Assembly (NCBI RefSeq): GCF_030272615.1
Contig: NC_081409.1
Span: 530,818,291-530,882,290 of the forward strand
Direction: 5' to 3'
From: Cryptomeria japonica
Taxonomy: Eukaryota; Streptophyta; Pinopsida; Cupressales; Cupressaceae
Length of the DNA stretch: 64,000 nt
Positions 12,660 through 23,083 of this stretch are shown in pieces (positions within the stretch are counted from its first letter, which is position 1; the number at the start of each line of letters is the position of its first letter). Made by a program: the position numbers and the translations under genes. The notes under the pieces were generated by a model. It ran no database searches, had not been told where the DNA came from, and worked only from the letters and a program-made list of their open reading frames with translations.

Positions 12660-12935
12660 ACTAGTCCATCTTAAGTCGATACTTTGTCCGTGTTAGAAAC
12701 TAGTCCATCCTAAGTTGAAACTCTATCCATGTTAGAAACTAGTCCATCTTAAGTCGAAACTCTGTCCGTGTCAAAAACTAGTCCATCCTAAGTCGAAACT
12801 TTGTCTATGTTAGAAACTAGTCCATCCTAAGTTGAAACTCTGTCCATGTTAGAAACTAGTCCATCCTAAGTCAAAACTCTATCCGTGTCAAAAACTTGTC
12901 CATTTTAAGTCAAAATTTTGTATCCTGGTCCAAAA
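12660..12935. repeat. 39-bp tandem repeat in G3 leader
   Basis: Seven consecutive units starting at 12660, 12699, 12738, 12777, 12816, 12855 and 12894, each close to ACTAGTCCATCCTAAGTCGA followed by AACTCTGTCCATGTTAGAA. A partial unit precedes the array. All three frames contain stops, so the array is not coding despite its length being a multiple of three. Confidence 0.92.
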
Positions 12936-13715
12936 TTAGTCCATCTCATAATTGGTCATACTCAGTTATCATACTCAGCAATTAAAACAAACTCAGAATT
13001 TCTAAGCTCTTTCCTATGAACAGTCATACGAGTCTGATAATTTATCATTTTGCACCTGATCCTATGTCGTACGTGTCTTCTGGTTTGTCATCCTAGACCT
13101 GATCTTGTGTCGTACGAGTCATTTTAATTTGTCATCTAGTTCTATATCCTATGTCATATGAAATATAACTACTCTAAGTCTTTTTTCATCCTGCACATAC
13201 CCATCTATCGTATGGTACGAGACAACAACTCGTACAAAACAAAACTTTTGTCATCCTGTAACTGCTAAATTGTCGTCCGATTCAAAAAATCCTGTTGTAC
13301 GAGTCTCTGGTTTTATCAGAACATAACAGTCAAACTTGCCTAAAAACAACTTACAACAAACATAATACTGGTTATCAATTTTCTTGAGCATAAACAGATC
13401 AAGACAGTGTACCTCTAGCATTTGCGTTGCACGATTTGGCCAATCATCTTTCAGCTAGTTCAATCAACTACCTATCAAATTTTAGTCACTTAGATAACAT
13501 CTTATAAAGGATAGATCGTTCCTGAAACCAGACCGAATCTTACACTACACTTAGAATCAACTTAGATAAACGTCTTATACAGGATAGATCGTTCTTGAAA
13601 TCAAGCTGAATCTTAGTTGTTTCTCCCAAACAATACATTAACCGAACAACTAGCTCTAAAATTGATCTTGACCTCTGCACCATAAACAAATTTAGGTCAC
13701 ACTAATCCATAAAAA

Positions 13716-15603
13716 ATGCCTACACAAACTAGGAGTTCTCATAAGAAAGAATCTGAAGGCAAAGGAATACCCTTTTCATACACCAACAATCCATTTTACG
13801 AAGGCGATCCACTCACTGACATATCATCGTCATCAGGCGGACCAATTTTTTATGAGCCTAAATCTCCCACTATATATGAGACAGAACACAATGACGGAAA
13901 CAAGGACAATAATAACATTCCCGAAAATGATAATGATTCCTCATATCAAGTGAGGCTGACGAAGACACTGAACCTCCAGAAAAAGAAATCCTTGACTGTC
14001 AAAAGGGTAAAGACTAGAAAAATGATGAAAGCTATCATGACCTGAGAGAAGGAAGACTATTTCTTAGAACTAGCAAAACAAGGTGCTAAACTTCCTACTA
14101 GATATGATGTTCAGATGCTCGTTACTATAAAGAAAGAATCACCTATACTCATGGTACACAAACAATTACTAGCCTTACAAATGGAGGTCATAGAACTGAA
14201 GAATAAGGAAAAGTCCCCAAAACAATTTTCTCTGGAAACAATATGTTCCTTTCCATTTGACAAGAATCTATACATGCCTCCATTTCCCTCACGAGTAGAG
14301 ATCACAAAATTTGATAAGTATGATGGTACCTCAGATCCTCAAGATCATGTCAGAGAGTTTTGTGCCACCTGTATGGAGTTCATGCACGATCAAATGTACC
14401 TCATGTGCCTTTTCCAAGGAGTTTCGGGGGTCAAGCAATGGAATGGTTCTCAAGTCTACCAAGGGAATAAAAACATTTGAAGAACTAATCCAACTATTTT
14501 TACAACAATACTCATACAACATTCAACATCCTATGACTATGATCAAGCTTTGAAATACTAAACAAAAAATAGGGGAGCCTCTTCTTACTTTCCTCCAACG
14601 CTGGAGAAAGATGTTTTCTAGGTATTCTTGACCTATTCTAGACTCTGAGAAAATGGATATATTTGTCAATAACTTGGTCCCCGAACTGAAATATAGTATA
14701 CAAATGCAAGTACACCCATCATTTAACAAAATGGTAGATAATGCCATTCAAATGGAAGATGTGCTCATAAACAAGGGGGATATCACGCCTTGGAAAGAAA
14801 CACAACTAGGATTTATCTCTAAAGAGAAGAACACATATTGGAAGTTTGGCAAAGACAATAACAAGAATGTTGTTAATGATGGAGTAGTAGACACTGTCAA
14901 AGCCAACTCAAAATCCACAACAAAAAATCCACCAAAGAAAACAAAGGAATGGTTCAAAGAAAAGCCTTGGCTTTCCAAACCTAAGCGTGATTTTACTCCT
15001 CTCGAAGAATCATATGAATCCGCTTTCAAAACTCTATTGGCAAACAACTTGATAACACTACTAGATAACTCTAGACCATATGATCCAGAAGTTAAACCAA
15101 GATGGTGGAGAGAAAATGAATACTGTGATTTCCATCAAAATAAAGGTCATAACATAAACAATTGTATGAAGCTAAAACATGAGATTCAAGATCTCATAGA
15201 CACTAGTAAAGTTGTTGTTGGGAATCATCTGACTAATGTAGATCATAAAGCATTTAAAGACCCTTTGCCTATTTACGAACAAGGTGATTCTTCAAAGACC
15301 AAAAGAGGTGCCAAGGTAAATTATACTTATGTCAGTCAAGACAATGTTATCAACATGATTGAGCCTTCCCACTTAGAATACTGCAATGTGATTATAGTCC
15401 AAGATAAACCAGATGAATCACAATATACAAGAGCTCTCACCCGTTCTCAAAAGAAAGTCACCCTCCAAGGAGCTAGTTCTTCCGACCCAACTCAAGCAAC
15501 ATCAAACCCATCAGCCTTGCCAAACAAACAAAAAGAATCAACCTTGGACAAATTTAAAAGGTTAACTTCATCATCATCTTCTGGATATAGTGTTGTTGAA
15601 TAG
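13716..15603 (+). pseudogene. gag: G3 gag
   Basis: Capsid polyprotein. Starts MPTQTRSSHKKE at 13716; this start follows the long leader and precedes an acidic Ser-rich N-terminus. The capsid part reads VEITKFDKYDGTSDPQDHVR (14296 on) and continues with EFCATCMEFMHDQMY, as in Tat-like gag. The frame moves by one base near 14430 and then runs on to 15603, through LTFLQRWRKMFSRY and MDIFVNNLVPELKYSI. The zinc finger is CDFHQNKGHNINNC (about 15124-15165; CX2HX4HX4C). TGA at 14043 and TAG at 14619-14621 also break it. Confidence 0.88.
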
Positions 15604-15735
15604 TTGAAAAGGACAAATGCTCAAATCTCAATCTTTGAATTGCTAAAACTCTCATCTACTCACAAAGAGATCTTAGACAAAGCATTTCTCACCACCAACA
15701 TTCCAAAATATTTAGACATTGATCGGTTTTAGTCT

Positions 15736-16210
15736 ATGGTGGGTCATCTGACTTCACCTCACTATCTGACCTTCTCTGAAGAAGATGACAACTCGCTAAA
15801 TCATCCACATAACCAGCCATTGCATATTGAAGCCATGATCCACAAACACAGAGTCAAATGTGTTTTGATAGATGGAGGTGCGGGGTTGAATATCTGTACT
15901 TATAGTTTGCTTACACAACCAGGATTCTGAAAATGTCATTGATCCTGGCAAGAAAATAACAATAAAAGCCTATGATGAGGAAGAAAGGACTTCTAAAGGT
16001 CTGGTGTCATTACCTATTAGAGTGGGACTGGTAGAGAGAGATGTCCTTTTCTAGGTTCTTGATATTCCATTGTCATATAATATATTACTGGGCAGGCCGT
16101 GGATTCATGAAATGAAGGCAGTACCATCAACATACCAACAATGCTTAAAGTTTTCTTAAAATGGAGCTAAAGTCAGTATTCCTACTGATACAAATGTTGT
16201 CTGTAATGCA
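15736..16210 (+). pseudogene. pol: G3 aspartic protease
   Basis: Retroviral-type protease that would cleave the polyprotein. The active-site segment VLIDGGAGLNIC is at about 15862-15897 (DGG in place of the usual DSG or DTG). Downstream, in a shifted frame, [20 protein letters not shown] (about 16069-16128) is the C-terminal flap-proximal LLGRPW motif. At least one frameshift between 15930 and 16060 and a TAG break it. Confidence 0.82.
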
Positions 16211-18170
16211 TTGACAAAAGGTGTAGATACTTTTGTGCCTCATAATAGGGAAGCTTCTCCAAATGTAGATCCTGAAGCACTAATGAAAGACTTAGAAAAG
16301 AGATTGAAGATTACAAATATCGGCATGGATGGCTACAAGATAGAACTAGTACTTTTATTAGTTTCTCTCCCTCCATCACCAAAACAGTTGGGCAAGCCAT
16401 CAGAGGCTATGAGAACACAAACTTCAGCTCTGAATACCATATATGATGGTCTCTTTGTATAGTCTTCCACCTCCTTGGTGGATGAAATAGAGGAAGATGC
16501 TATTCTTAACTGGCTCTTTAAGGAAGATAGTCAAAATGAGGAGTTACGACATTGTGAGATTTCCTCAAATCAATATGGTTTTGGCTACAAAATGATTCAA
16601 CGCATGTGGTACTCAGGTACTAGTCCTCTGGGCAAACAAAAGGAAGGTATTACTGAATCAATTTAGCTACAAACCAAATCCACAAATGATAAGGCTGGAC
16701 TGGGTTACAATCCGAAAAAGACATCAGACCAAAAGCATGTTTCTGAGTCTAAGTGGCAAAAAAGAATATCACCTTTGATATTATAGGAAGTAGACACTCA
16801 ACAAACAAAAGCCAATTGTAGAAAAGAGAAAGAGGAATTAGTAGTGAAGAAAGAAGAAATAGTCAGTGCTCAAGCTTCGATGGTATCAGCTACAATAATA
16901 CAAGAAGTTGAGGTCCCAGAAGATATAAGAGATGAAGTAGTAAGAATCAGAGAATTGTGTGCACCACTAAAAGTTCCATTCACATATAGTGGCAGGAAGC
17001 AAGTAGATGATGCAGAGACTAATTCAAATGAGTATGAATGGGGTCCTGACCACCTCTTAGACACATACACTACAGAAACTCTAGAAGAGTCTAGTGATGT
17101 CATAAATGATGTTCAAGAGTTGATGTGCATAAAACTAGAGAAAGAAATATAGGAGATTAGACAAAAGAGACAAGCAAATTATGAACAAGGATTGAAAGAA
17201 GGAAGAATACCATAAAGCTTCTCATCTATGTACCCCTATCCTAAAACAGAACAAATTAGGTATAGCACTACACAAGAAGAGTTGGAAGCTACAGAGCAAG
17301 AACCAGTTATCAGTCTAGAAGAAGCTGAATGGAGTAGATGATAACAAATCACAGAAACATCAAGATTATGTCAACAGGTGTGTCAGATACAAGTGACAAA
17401 TGAACCACAACATGAAGGAACTTGTAGTATTAAAGATGTTGGTGTTGATACCATACATACACTTATTAAATCACTTGAAGAAGACTCAAAAACTTCACCT
17501 AATGACTTTGATGACAGTCCTATTCAGGACAATATCTACTTAGCCTTAAATTCTGAATCAGCTGATACAAACAATAAAAATCTCTCTACTAATCTTATCG
17601 TTGTTAAACCACGATATGACGTCCAGCCTGGCATAGTGAATGACATTACAAGTATGTCTATCAAATTAGATCAACCAAATATAAATGTGAACTTTAATAA
17701 TCATGATCTGACTCTTCCTGGTCTCGAGAAACTTACGCAAGGTATTTTTTTGGAACTTGACTTTTCAGTCTATTGCTGTGATAACAATACTGTGAACGCT
17801 CTTGAACCTATCCAATATTTATCCTTAGTACATCCTGAATTGATTGACTGTACTTTACAAAATGAGCCCATGAATATACCTACTTTTGGCAATGACTATA
17901 GGTTAGCCTATTATCTCAATGCAGTCAAACCTATAGACTCTTCCACCAGTGAACAGAGTGAAAACATGACTGAAGCGGATATCAAGTATCTTAGTCGCAA
18001 AAACAAGAAAAATAAAAATAAAAGATCTGATGGCGAAAACCACATTGTGGCAGTGTCAGAATCTAAAAAAGAGAAAATAAAGGACATACCTAAAGGTGAA
18101 AACCTCTCTAAGGTGCCTAAAGGTGATAATTGATATACTACCAAGTCATTTCTAGGAAAGGTCCTCCATA
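16211..18170 (+). pseudogene. pol: G3 G-patch and acidic linker between protease and RT
   Basis: A mostly single frame (phase of 16211) from 16211 to 18133 with several stops. At 16571-16666, YGFGYKMIQRMWYSG and then PLGKQKEGI fit the G-patch pattern (G-x-x-M-x-x-x-M-x-y-x-x-G-x-x-L-G-x-x-x-x-G), and GLGYNP follows near 16700. G-patches bind RNA or helicases; one sits after the protease in some retroviruses. The rest is rich in Glu, Asp, Ser and Lys without a recognised domain. VVKPRYDVQPGIVNDITSMS (near 17605) may be a conserved linker element. Confidence 0.6.
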
Positions 18171-19195
18171 TTGATCGAGCCAACTCAGCCAGTGAACATT
18201 GGGAGTCAAGAGACACCACACATCATTATTCATGTAGCTCAATCACTATCAGCAAAAGAATTGAAGGAGTTCACTCAGCTATTCTTAGAAAAGAAAATAA
18301 ACTTTGCATGGATGTACTCTAATATGCCAGGCTTGGATCCTGATCTCATTATGCACCATCTTTCAATTACACTAGGAGTAAAACCAGTTAAGAAAAAACT
18401 CCTTAAGATGCACCCGCATGTAGCACTATTAGTCAAGGCTGAACTAGAAAAGCTGCTCAAAGCTAGATTCATCAGAGCTATAGATTATGTCAAATGGATT
18501 TCAAACATAGTACCCGTGTCAAAGGAAGACAAGTCTATCAGAGTTTGTACTAACTTCAGAGATCTTAACAAAGCATGTCTAAAGGACGACTTTCCATTAC
18601 CGAATATTGATATGATAGTCAACATGACTACTGGGTATGAAGTGTACTCACTAATGGATGGATTCTCTAGATACAATCAAATAAAATAGCTCTTGGAGAT
18701 CAAGAAAAGACAACTTTCACCTGTGCATGGGGAACCTTTTGCTAGAACGTCATGCCATTTGGGCTAAAGAACATAGGAGCAACCTATCAAAGAGCAGTTA
18801 CAAATATTTTTCATGACATGATGCATAAGAATATGGAAGATTATGTTGATGACACCTTAGTGAAGACTATGAAAAGATCAACACATATTCAAGAGTTAGG
18901 TCCTATACTCGATAGATTAGAAAAGTTCAAACTCCGGTTAAATCCAAAGAAGTGTGCATTCAGAGTGACATCTGGTAAACTACTTGGCTATATCATTTCA
19001 AAGAAGGGAATCAAGGTTGATCCTAAGAAGGTCCAAGCCATAATGGAAATGCCACCTCTAAAGAACATCAGTCAAATGAGAAGTCTACAAGGACATCTCC
19101 AATCCATCAGACGATTCATTTCTCAGCTAGCAGACAAAGCTCAACCTTTCACAAAGGTATTGAGAAAAGGAGTAATTTACAACTGGGATCAGTAG
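18171..19195 (+). pseudogene. pol: G3 reverse transcriptase
   Basis: RNA-dependent DNA polymerase. In order: PGLDPDLIMHHLSITLGVKP; VKAELEKLLKARFIRAIDY; NIVPVSKEDKSIRVCTNFRD; LNKACLKDDFPLPNID; SLMDGFSRYNQIK (to 18688); after a frameshift, MPFGLKNIGATYQRA; MEDYVDD (catalytic YVDD at 18842-18853); KLLGYIISKKGIKVDPKKV; and LQGHLQSIRRFISQLA. All core RT motifs survive. The break near 18689 is a small indel; a TAG at 19193 ends the second frame. Confidence 0.93.
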
Positions 19196-19671
19196 GTGAA
19201 CAATATCGTCAACAAATCAAAGAGTACTTGTCGAATCCACCGATATTGATGCCACTGATTCAGGATAAACCACTAATCTTATATATATCAGCAACTGATT
19301 CATCGCTGGGGGCACTTATGGCACAATAGGATGACAACAAAAAGGAATGAGCTATTTATTACATTAGTAGGAAATTGGTGTCTTATGAAATAAACTATAC
19401 TATAATAGAAAAAGCATGATTGGTGTTAGTCTTTGCATCACAAAAACTAAGACACTACATGATAGCACATCTAGTCAAGCTAGTGGCCAAAATTGATCCA
19501 CTCAAGTATCTTCTCAATAAGGCAACACTTACAGGAAGATTAGCGAAATGTGTCATGATCCTTATAGAGTTTGACATTGAATATGTGGAATGCAAAGCCA
19601 TAAAAAGACAGGTAATTGCTGATCAACTTGTTGAAGCTCCGCTTGAAGACTCTCAACCACTACACATATAG
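19196..19671 (+). pseudogene. pol: G3 RNase H (retroviral type)
   Basis: Degrades the RNA strand of the RNA-DNA hybrid. Reads YISATDSSLGALMAQ (first Asp of the site), YYISRKLVSYEINYTIIEKA (Glu), FASQKLRHYM, then DPLKYLLNKATLTGRLAK, and the linker ADQLVEAPLEDSQPL. Stops at 19328-19330 (TAG at a Gln position) and 19348-19350 interrupt it. Confidence 0.85.
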
Positions 19672-20265
19672 TTTCTAGATGAATCTATAATGCATCTTAC
19701 TCAACAACCTTGGAAAATGTTCTTTGATGGGTCCTTTACTCAAAATGGTTCAAATGCTAGCATATTATTCATTACTCCTTAGAACTATTCAATCCCAAAG
19801 TCTTATAAGATTCTATTCCCTTGCACAAACAGCATTGTAGAATATGAAGCTTTGGTGAATGGGATAAAACTAGCTATTGAATGGAAGGTTGCAAAATTGT
19901 ATATCTATGGAGATTCTCAGCTAGTGGTTAATCAAATCAATGATACATATCAGACTCGAGATGAGAAACTAATGTGTTACAAGAGGATGGTTGATGATCT
20001 TAAGAAGTATTTTGCTTTTGTATCATTCCAACAGATTCCTAGATCTACAAATAGAGTAGCAGATGCTATGGCTACCTTGGCATCTATACCTGAGTTACAG
20101 GAGTCCAATTTTTGCTTTGATTTCTTGGTGGAAGAGTTATATTACCCCGCTTATGATTCTCTTGAGACCCAAATAGTCTGTTCTATTATTGGACATGACT
20201 CATCCCGATACAACCACATCTATTCCTATCTATGCGACCAAATTATCCTTGGAAATCTTACCTGA
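19672..20265 (+). pseudogene. pol: G3 second, archaeal-type RNase H
   Basis: Extra RNase H domain found in Tat-lineage elements. Reads PWKMFFDGSFTQNGS (catalytic Asp), SIVEYEALVNGIKLAIEW (Glu), KLYIYGDSQLVVNQI (Asp), and NRVADAMATLASIPEL (Asp), the family's order and spacing. A TAG at 19669 separates it from the retroviral RNase H; another TAG lies at 19780-19782. Confidence 0.87.
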
Positions 20266-21461
20266 AATGAGAAAAGAAACCTAACTCAAAATGCTTCGTG
20301 GTATGTTATCATAGCTAACACTTTATTTAGACGAGGATTGGATGGTACATTGCTTAGATGTCTAGAAACTAAAGAATCTAAATGTTCATTATCGGAAGTC
20401 CATAAAGGTATTTGTGGATCTCATTCGAATGGCCTTACTTTAGCTCAGAAACTACTACAGGCTAGCTACTATTGGCCAGACATGGAAAAGATGCCATCAA
20501 ATTTGCTAAGACTTGTGAGAAATGTCAGCTTCATGGAAATCTCATACCTGCCCCGGCAAGGGACCTCTTACCATTTATAACACACTAGCCTTTTTAGCAA
20601 TGGGCCTTTGATCTCATTGGTCAGATATATCCTACTTCATTCAATGGACATAAATTCATCATAACTGCCACTGAGTATTTCACCAAGTGGGTAGAAACAG
20701 TTCCGCTCATTAAAGCAACCGGTAAACAATTCACCTTGTTCATCCTGAACTATATCATTTACAAGTATGGGATACCTTTGTCCATCGTGACTGATAATGG
20801 AGGATAGTTTAAGAATAAAGATCTGGATGAGCTTTGTGAGAAATTCAAAATAAAGCAAGACTGGTCATCAGTATATTACCCTCAAGGTAATGGACAAGCT
20901 GAGGCATCTAACAAAAACCTACTAAGTATCTTGCACAAAACAGTGAACAAGTCTGGGAAGGATTGGCATCTGCAGCTCAATCCTGCATTATGGGCTTACA
21001 AAACAAGTATCAGAACACCAACTAGGACTATACCTTTCTCTTTGGTGTATGGGTCCAAAGCAGTACTACCTATTGAAATAGAAATACCATCTCTAAGAGT
21101 TTCTTTACAAGGTCTTGTTACTAATGAAGATCATAGAATATCTAGATTGCAAGAACTTGAATTGTTGGATGAGCATCGGTAAGTAGTGTTTGATCATCTC
21201 AGAGTGTATCAGAAGAGAATGTCTAGAGGATATAACAAGAAAGTTAGACAAAGAGAATTTCAGGTTGGTGACCTAGTTCTGAGAGAAAATCCAAAAAATC
21301 AATAGTTTCATGACAACAAAGGGAAGTTTGAACCCAACTGGCTGGGTCCCTACATTGCTACTATAGTATTTGGCTCTGGTGCCTATCAACTCTCAAACTC
21401 GAAAGGAGAATAGCTCTGTGAACCAATTAACACCATCCACTTAAAGAAATTCTTCGCTTAG
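20266..21461 (+). pseudogene. pol: G3 integrase
   Basis: Inserts the cDNA. Zinc-binding H-H-C-C: EVHKGICGSHSNG, YYWPDMEK, then CEKCQLHGN after a frameshift. Core: WAFDLIGQIYPTSFNG (Asp), KYGIPLSIVTDNGG (Asp), YYPQGNGQAEASNKNL (Glu). C-terminal module: REFQVGDLVLRENPKNQ, GKFEPNWLGPYIATIVFGSG, EPINTIHLKKFFA, TAG at 21459-21461. Stops replace Gln or Trp codons at several points (for example after TDNGG). No chromodomain. Close to the G0 integrase. Confidence 0.92.
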
Positions 21462-23083
21462 AATTCTCTGTGCCACCAACTTGTACAGTTGGAAAAAGTC
21501 CTTAAAAAAATTTAAAAATAAAATAAAATAAAATAAAAAAAGAAAAATCATCAAAAGAAAAAAATAAAATAAAAAGAAAGAAAATGCCCTGGTGAAAACC
21601 TAGTAAACAGGCACCTTGGTAAAAAAAAATTTGAATCTCTGCCAAGCAGGTGAAAACCTAGCAAACAGGCACCTCTTGTACTCAAGCGCTCCATCTATCA
21701 ACACAACATTGGCAATTCCCATTTCCATGTATCTTTGCTTTCGCTTGTACATATTTTTCAGTCACTTTCGTGACGTCTTGGTTCATTGGCACCCTCATGA
21801 CTTGAAAGTGATCAACATCCTAAGCTTAGGTTAATTGACAAAGCACATTACATATCCTAAGCAGTGTCAACCAAGTCATCTTTCCGTCAGTGAAAACTGG
21901 TCATCCACTCTGAGTCAGTCACCTGTCTCCTAACTACCAAAGAGTTTTTATCACTGATTAAACAAGCAAAACAACATAATGGAAAACAATCACTAAATAG
22001 TTTGAGCTATGAATGAAAATTTTCTGTGTACTGTCTTTTATATTGGTTTTCGATTATTATTCCTCTGAGTGATTTGAGGAAGTCTATTGTGACTAAGAGG
22101 AGCAAGGATTGGGGGCATAATATTTTCTTTGTTTTTTGCTTGTAGGAATGATCCCAATGATCTAGAAACATATAAATTAGTTGGGTGTCTGCGATAAGAG
22201 CCTTCACAACAAGGTGAAATAACCTTACATACCTCAACTCCGCTTATTCGTATGCTACAGGGAGGTCCATATCATTTCTTTGTCTATTTTGAGGGAATTT
22301 CTTTATGATGCAATTCGGGTCCCTGCAAAATTTGTCCAAGGATAAGAATGAAAAAAGGGTCATTGTGGACAAGATAATTAATATTTCACATTGAAAAAGA
22401 AATGAACTCTAACCTGCCTATTGTGTTTGTTATGCTCAGTGATGAATCTTAAGTATTTTAAATCTAGTGACTAGGTTTAGGATGTATTTCACATATCATT
22501 TCGCATATCATTTTGCATATCATTCTGCATTTTTGTGAATTTAGACTGATTTCAGTATGATAATAATCTCTTTATCTTTTGAATGAGAGCTAAAAGCATC
22601 ATCATTTCTTACACTAAGCGGTCTATTTATCATCATTTCTTCGATCAAGTACTTGTGTTTTGAGATGTTAGCTGCATACATAACATTTAATGTAGATTCA
22701 TACATTTCATTATTTACTCATCTACATTCATCTTATTGCATAGAAAAATGAAAACATTGCATTACTCATATTACTCATTCCTCATTCATTTATTTGCATA
22801 TGAAAAGAAACAAAAATAGACATCCATAATCATTTGCATTACATACATTCATATTGAAAAGAAATGCATACATATAGAATAAAGCATATAAAAGACATCT
22901 CATAAATGAATCAGCCCAAGTATGATGAAGTCAAATCAGAACTCATATATATATCATGCCAAGTCTAAAGGTACAAAATAATGTCGAATGACATATACAA
23001 ACTCCCATCAAAGCAAGAATTGTATAGGCTACAAAAAAATGGGTGTGTCTACAAAAAATATATCCGAGCTACAAGAAGAATAT
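21462..23083. other. G3 spacer between integrase and antisense PMD gene
   Basis: No coding match. 21505-21590 is an A-rich AAAATAAAATAAAA tract. At about 21586-21680 a block containing GTGAAAACCTAGYAAACAGG and then CACCT occurs twice. From 22480 to 22900 it is rich in CATTT and ATTCAT words. Shared polyadenylation signals for the two convergent genes might lie here, but none was assigned. Confidence 0.6.

Larger units (their letters stand above)
11377..13715 (+). other. G3 untranslated leader
   Basis: 2.3 kb between 5' LTR and gag with no coding match. It starts with the primer site (11381-11398, TGGCACCCACCATGGGGC). Palindromic TCGTACGA-type motifs cluster at 11490-11580 and 13020-13320. 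A 39-bp tandem repeat lies at 12660-12935. The block 12170-12520 has higher GC (ACCTCGGCGCACCGAACGG) and looks conserved, but I recognise no RNA gene in it. Confidence 0.75.
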
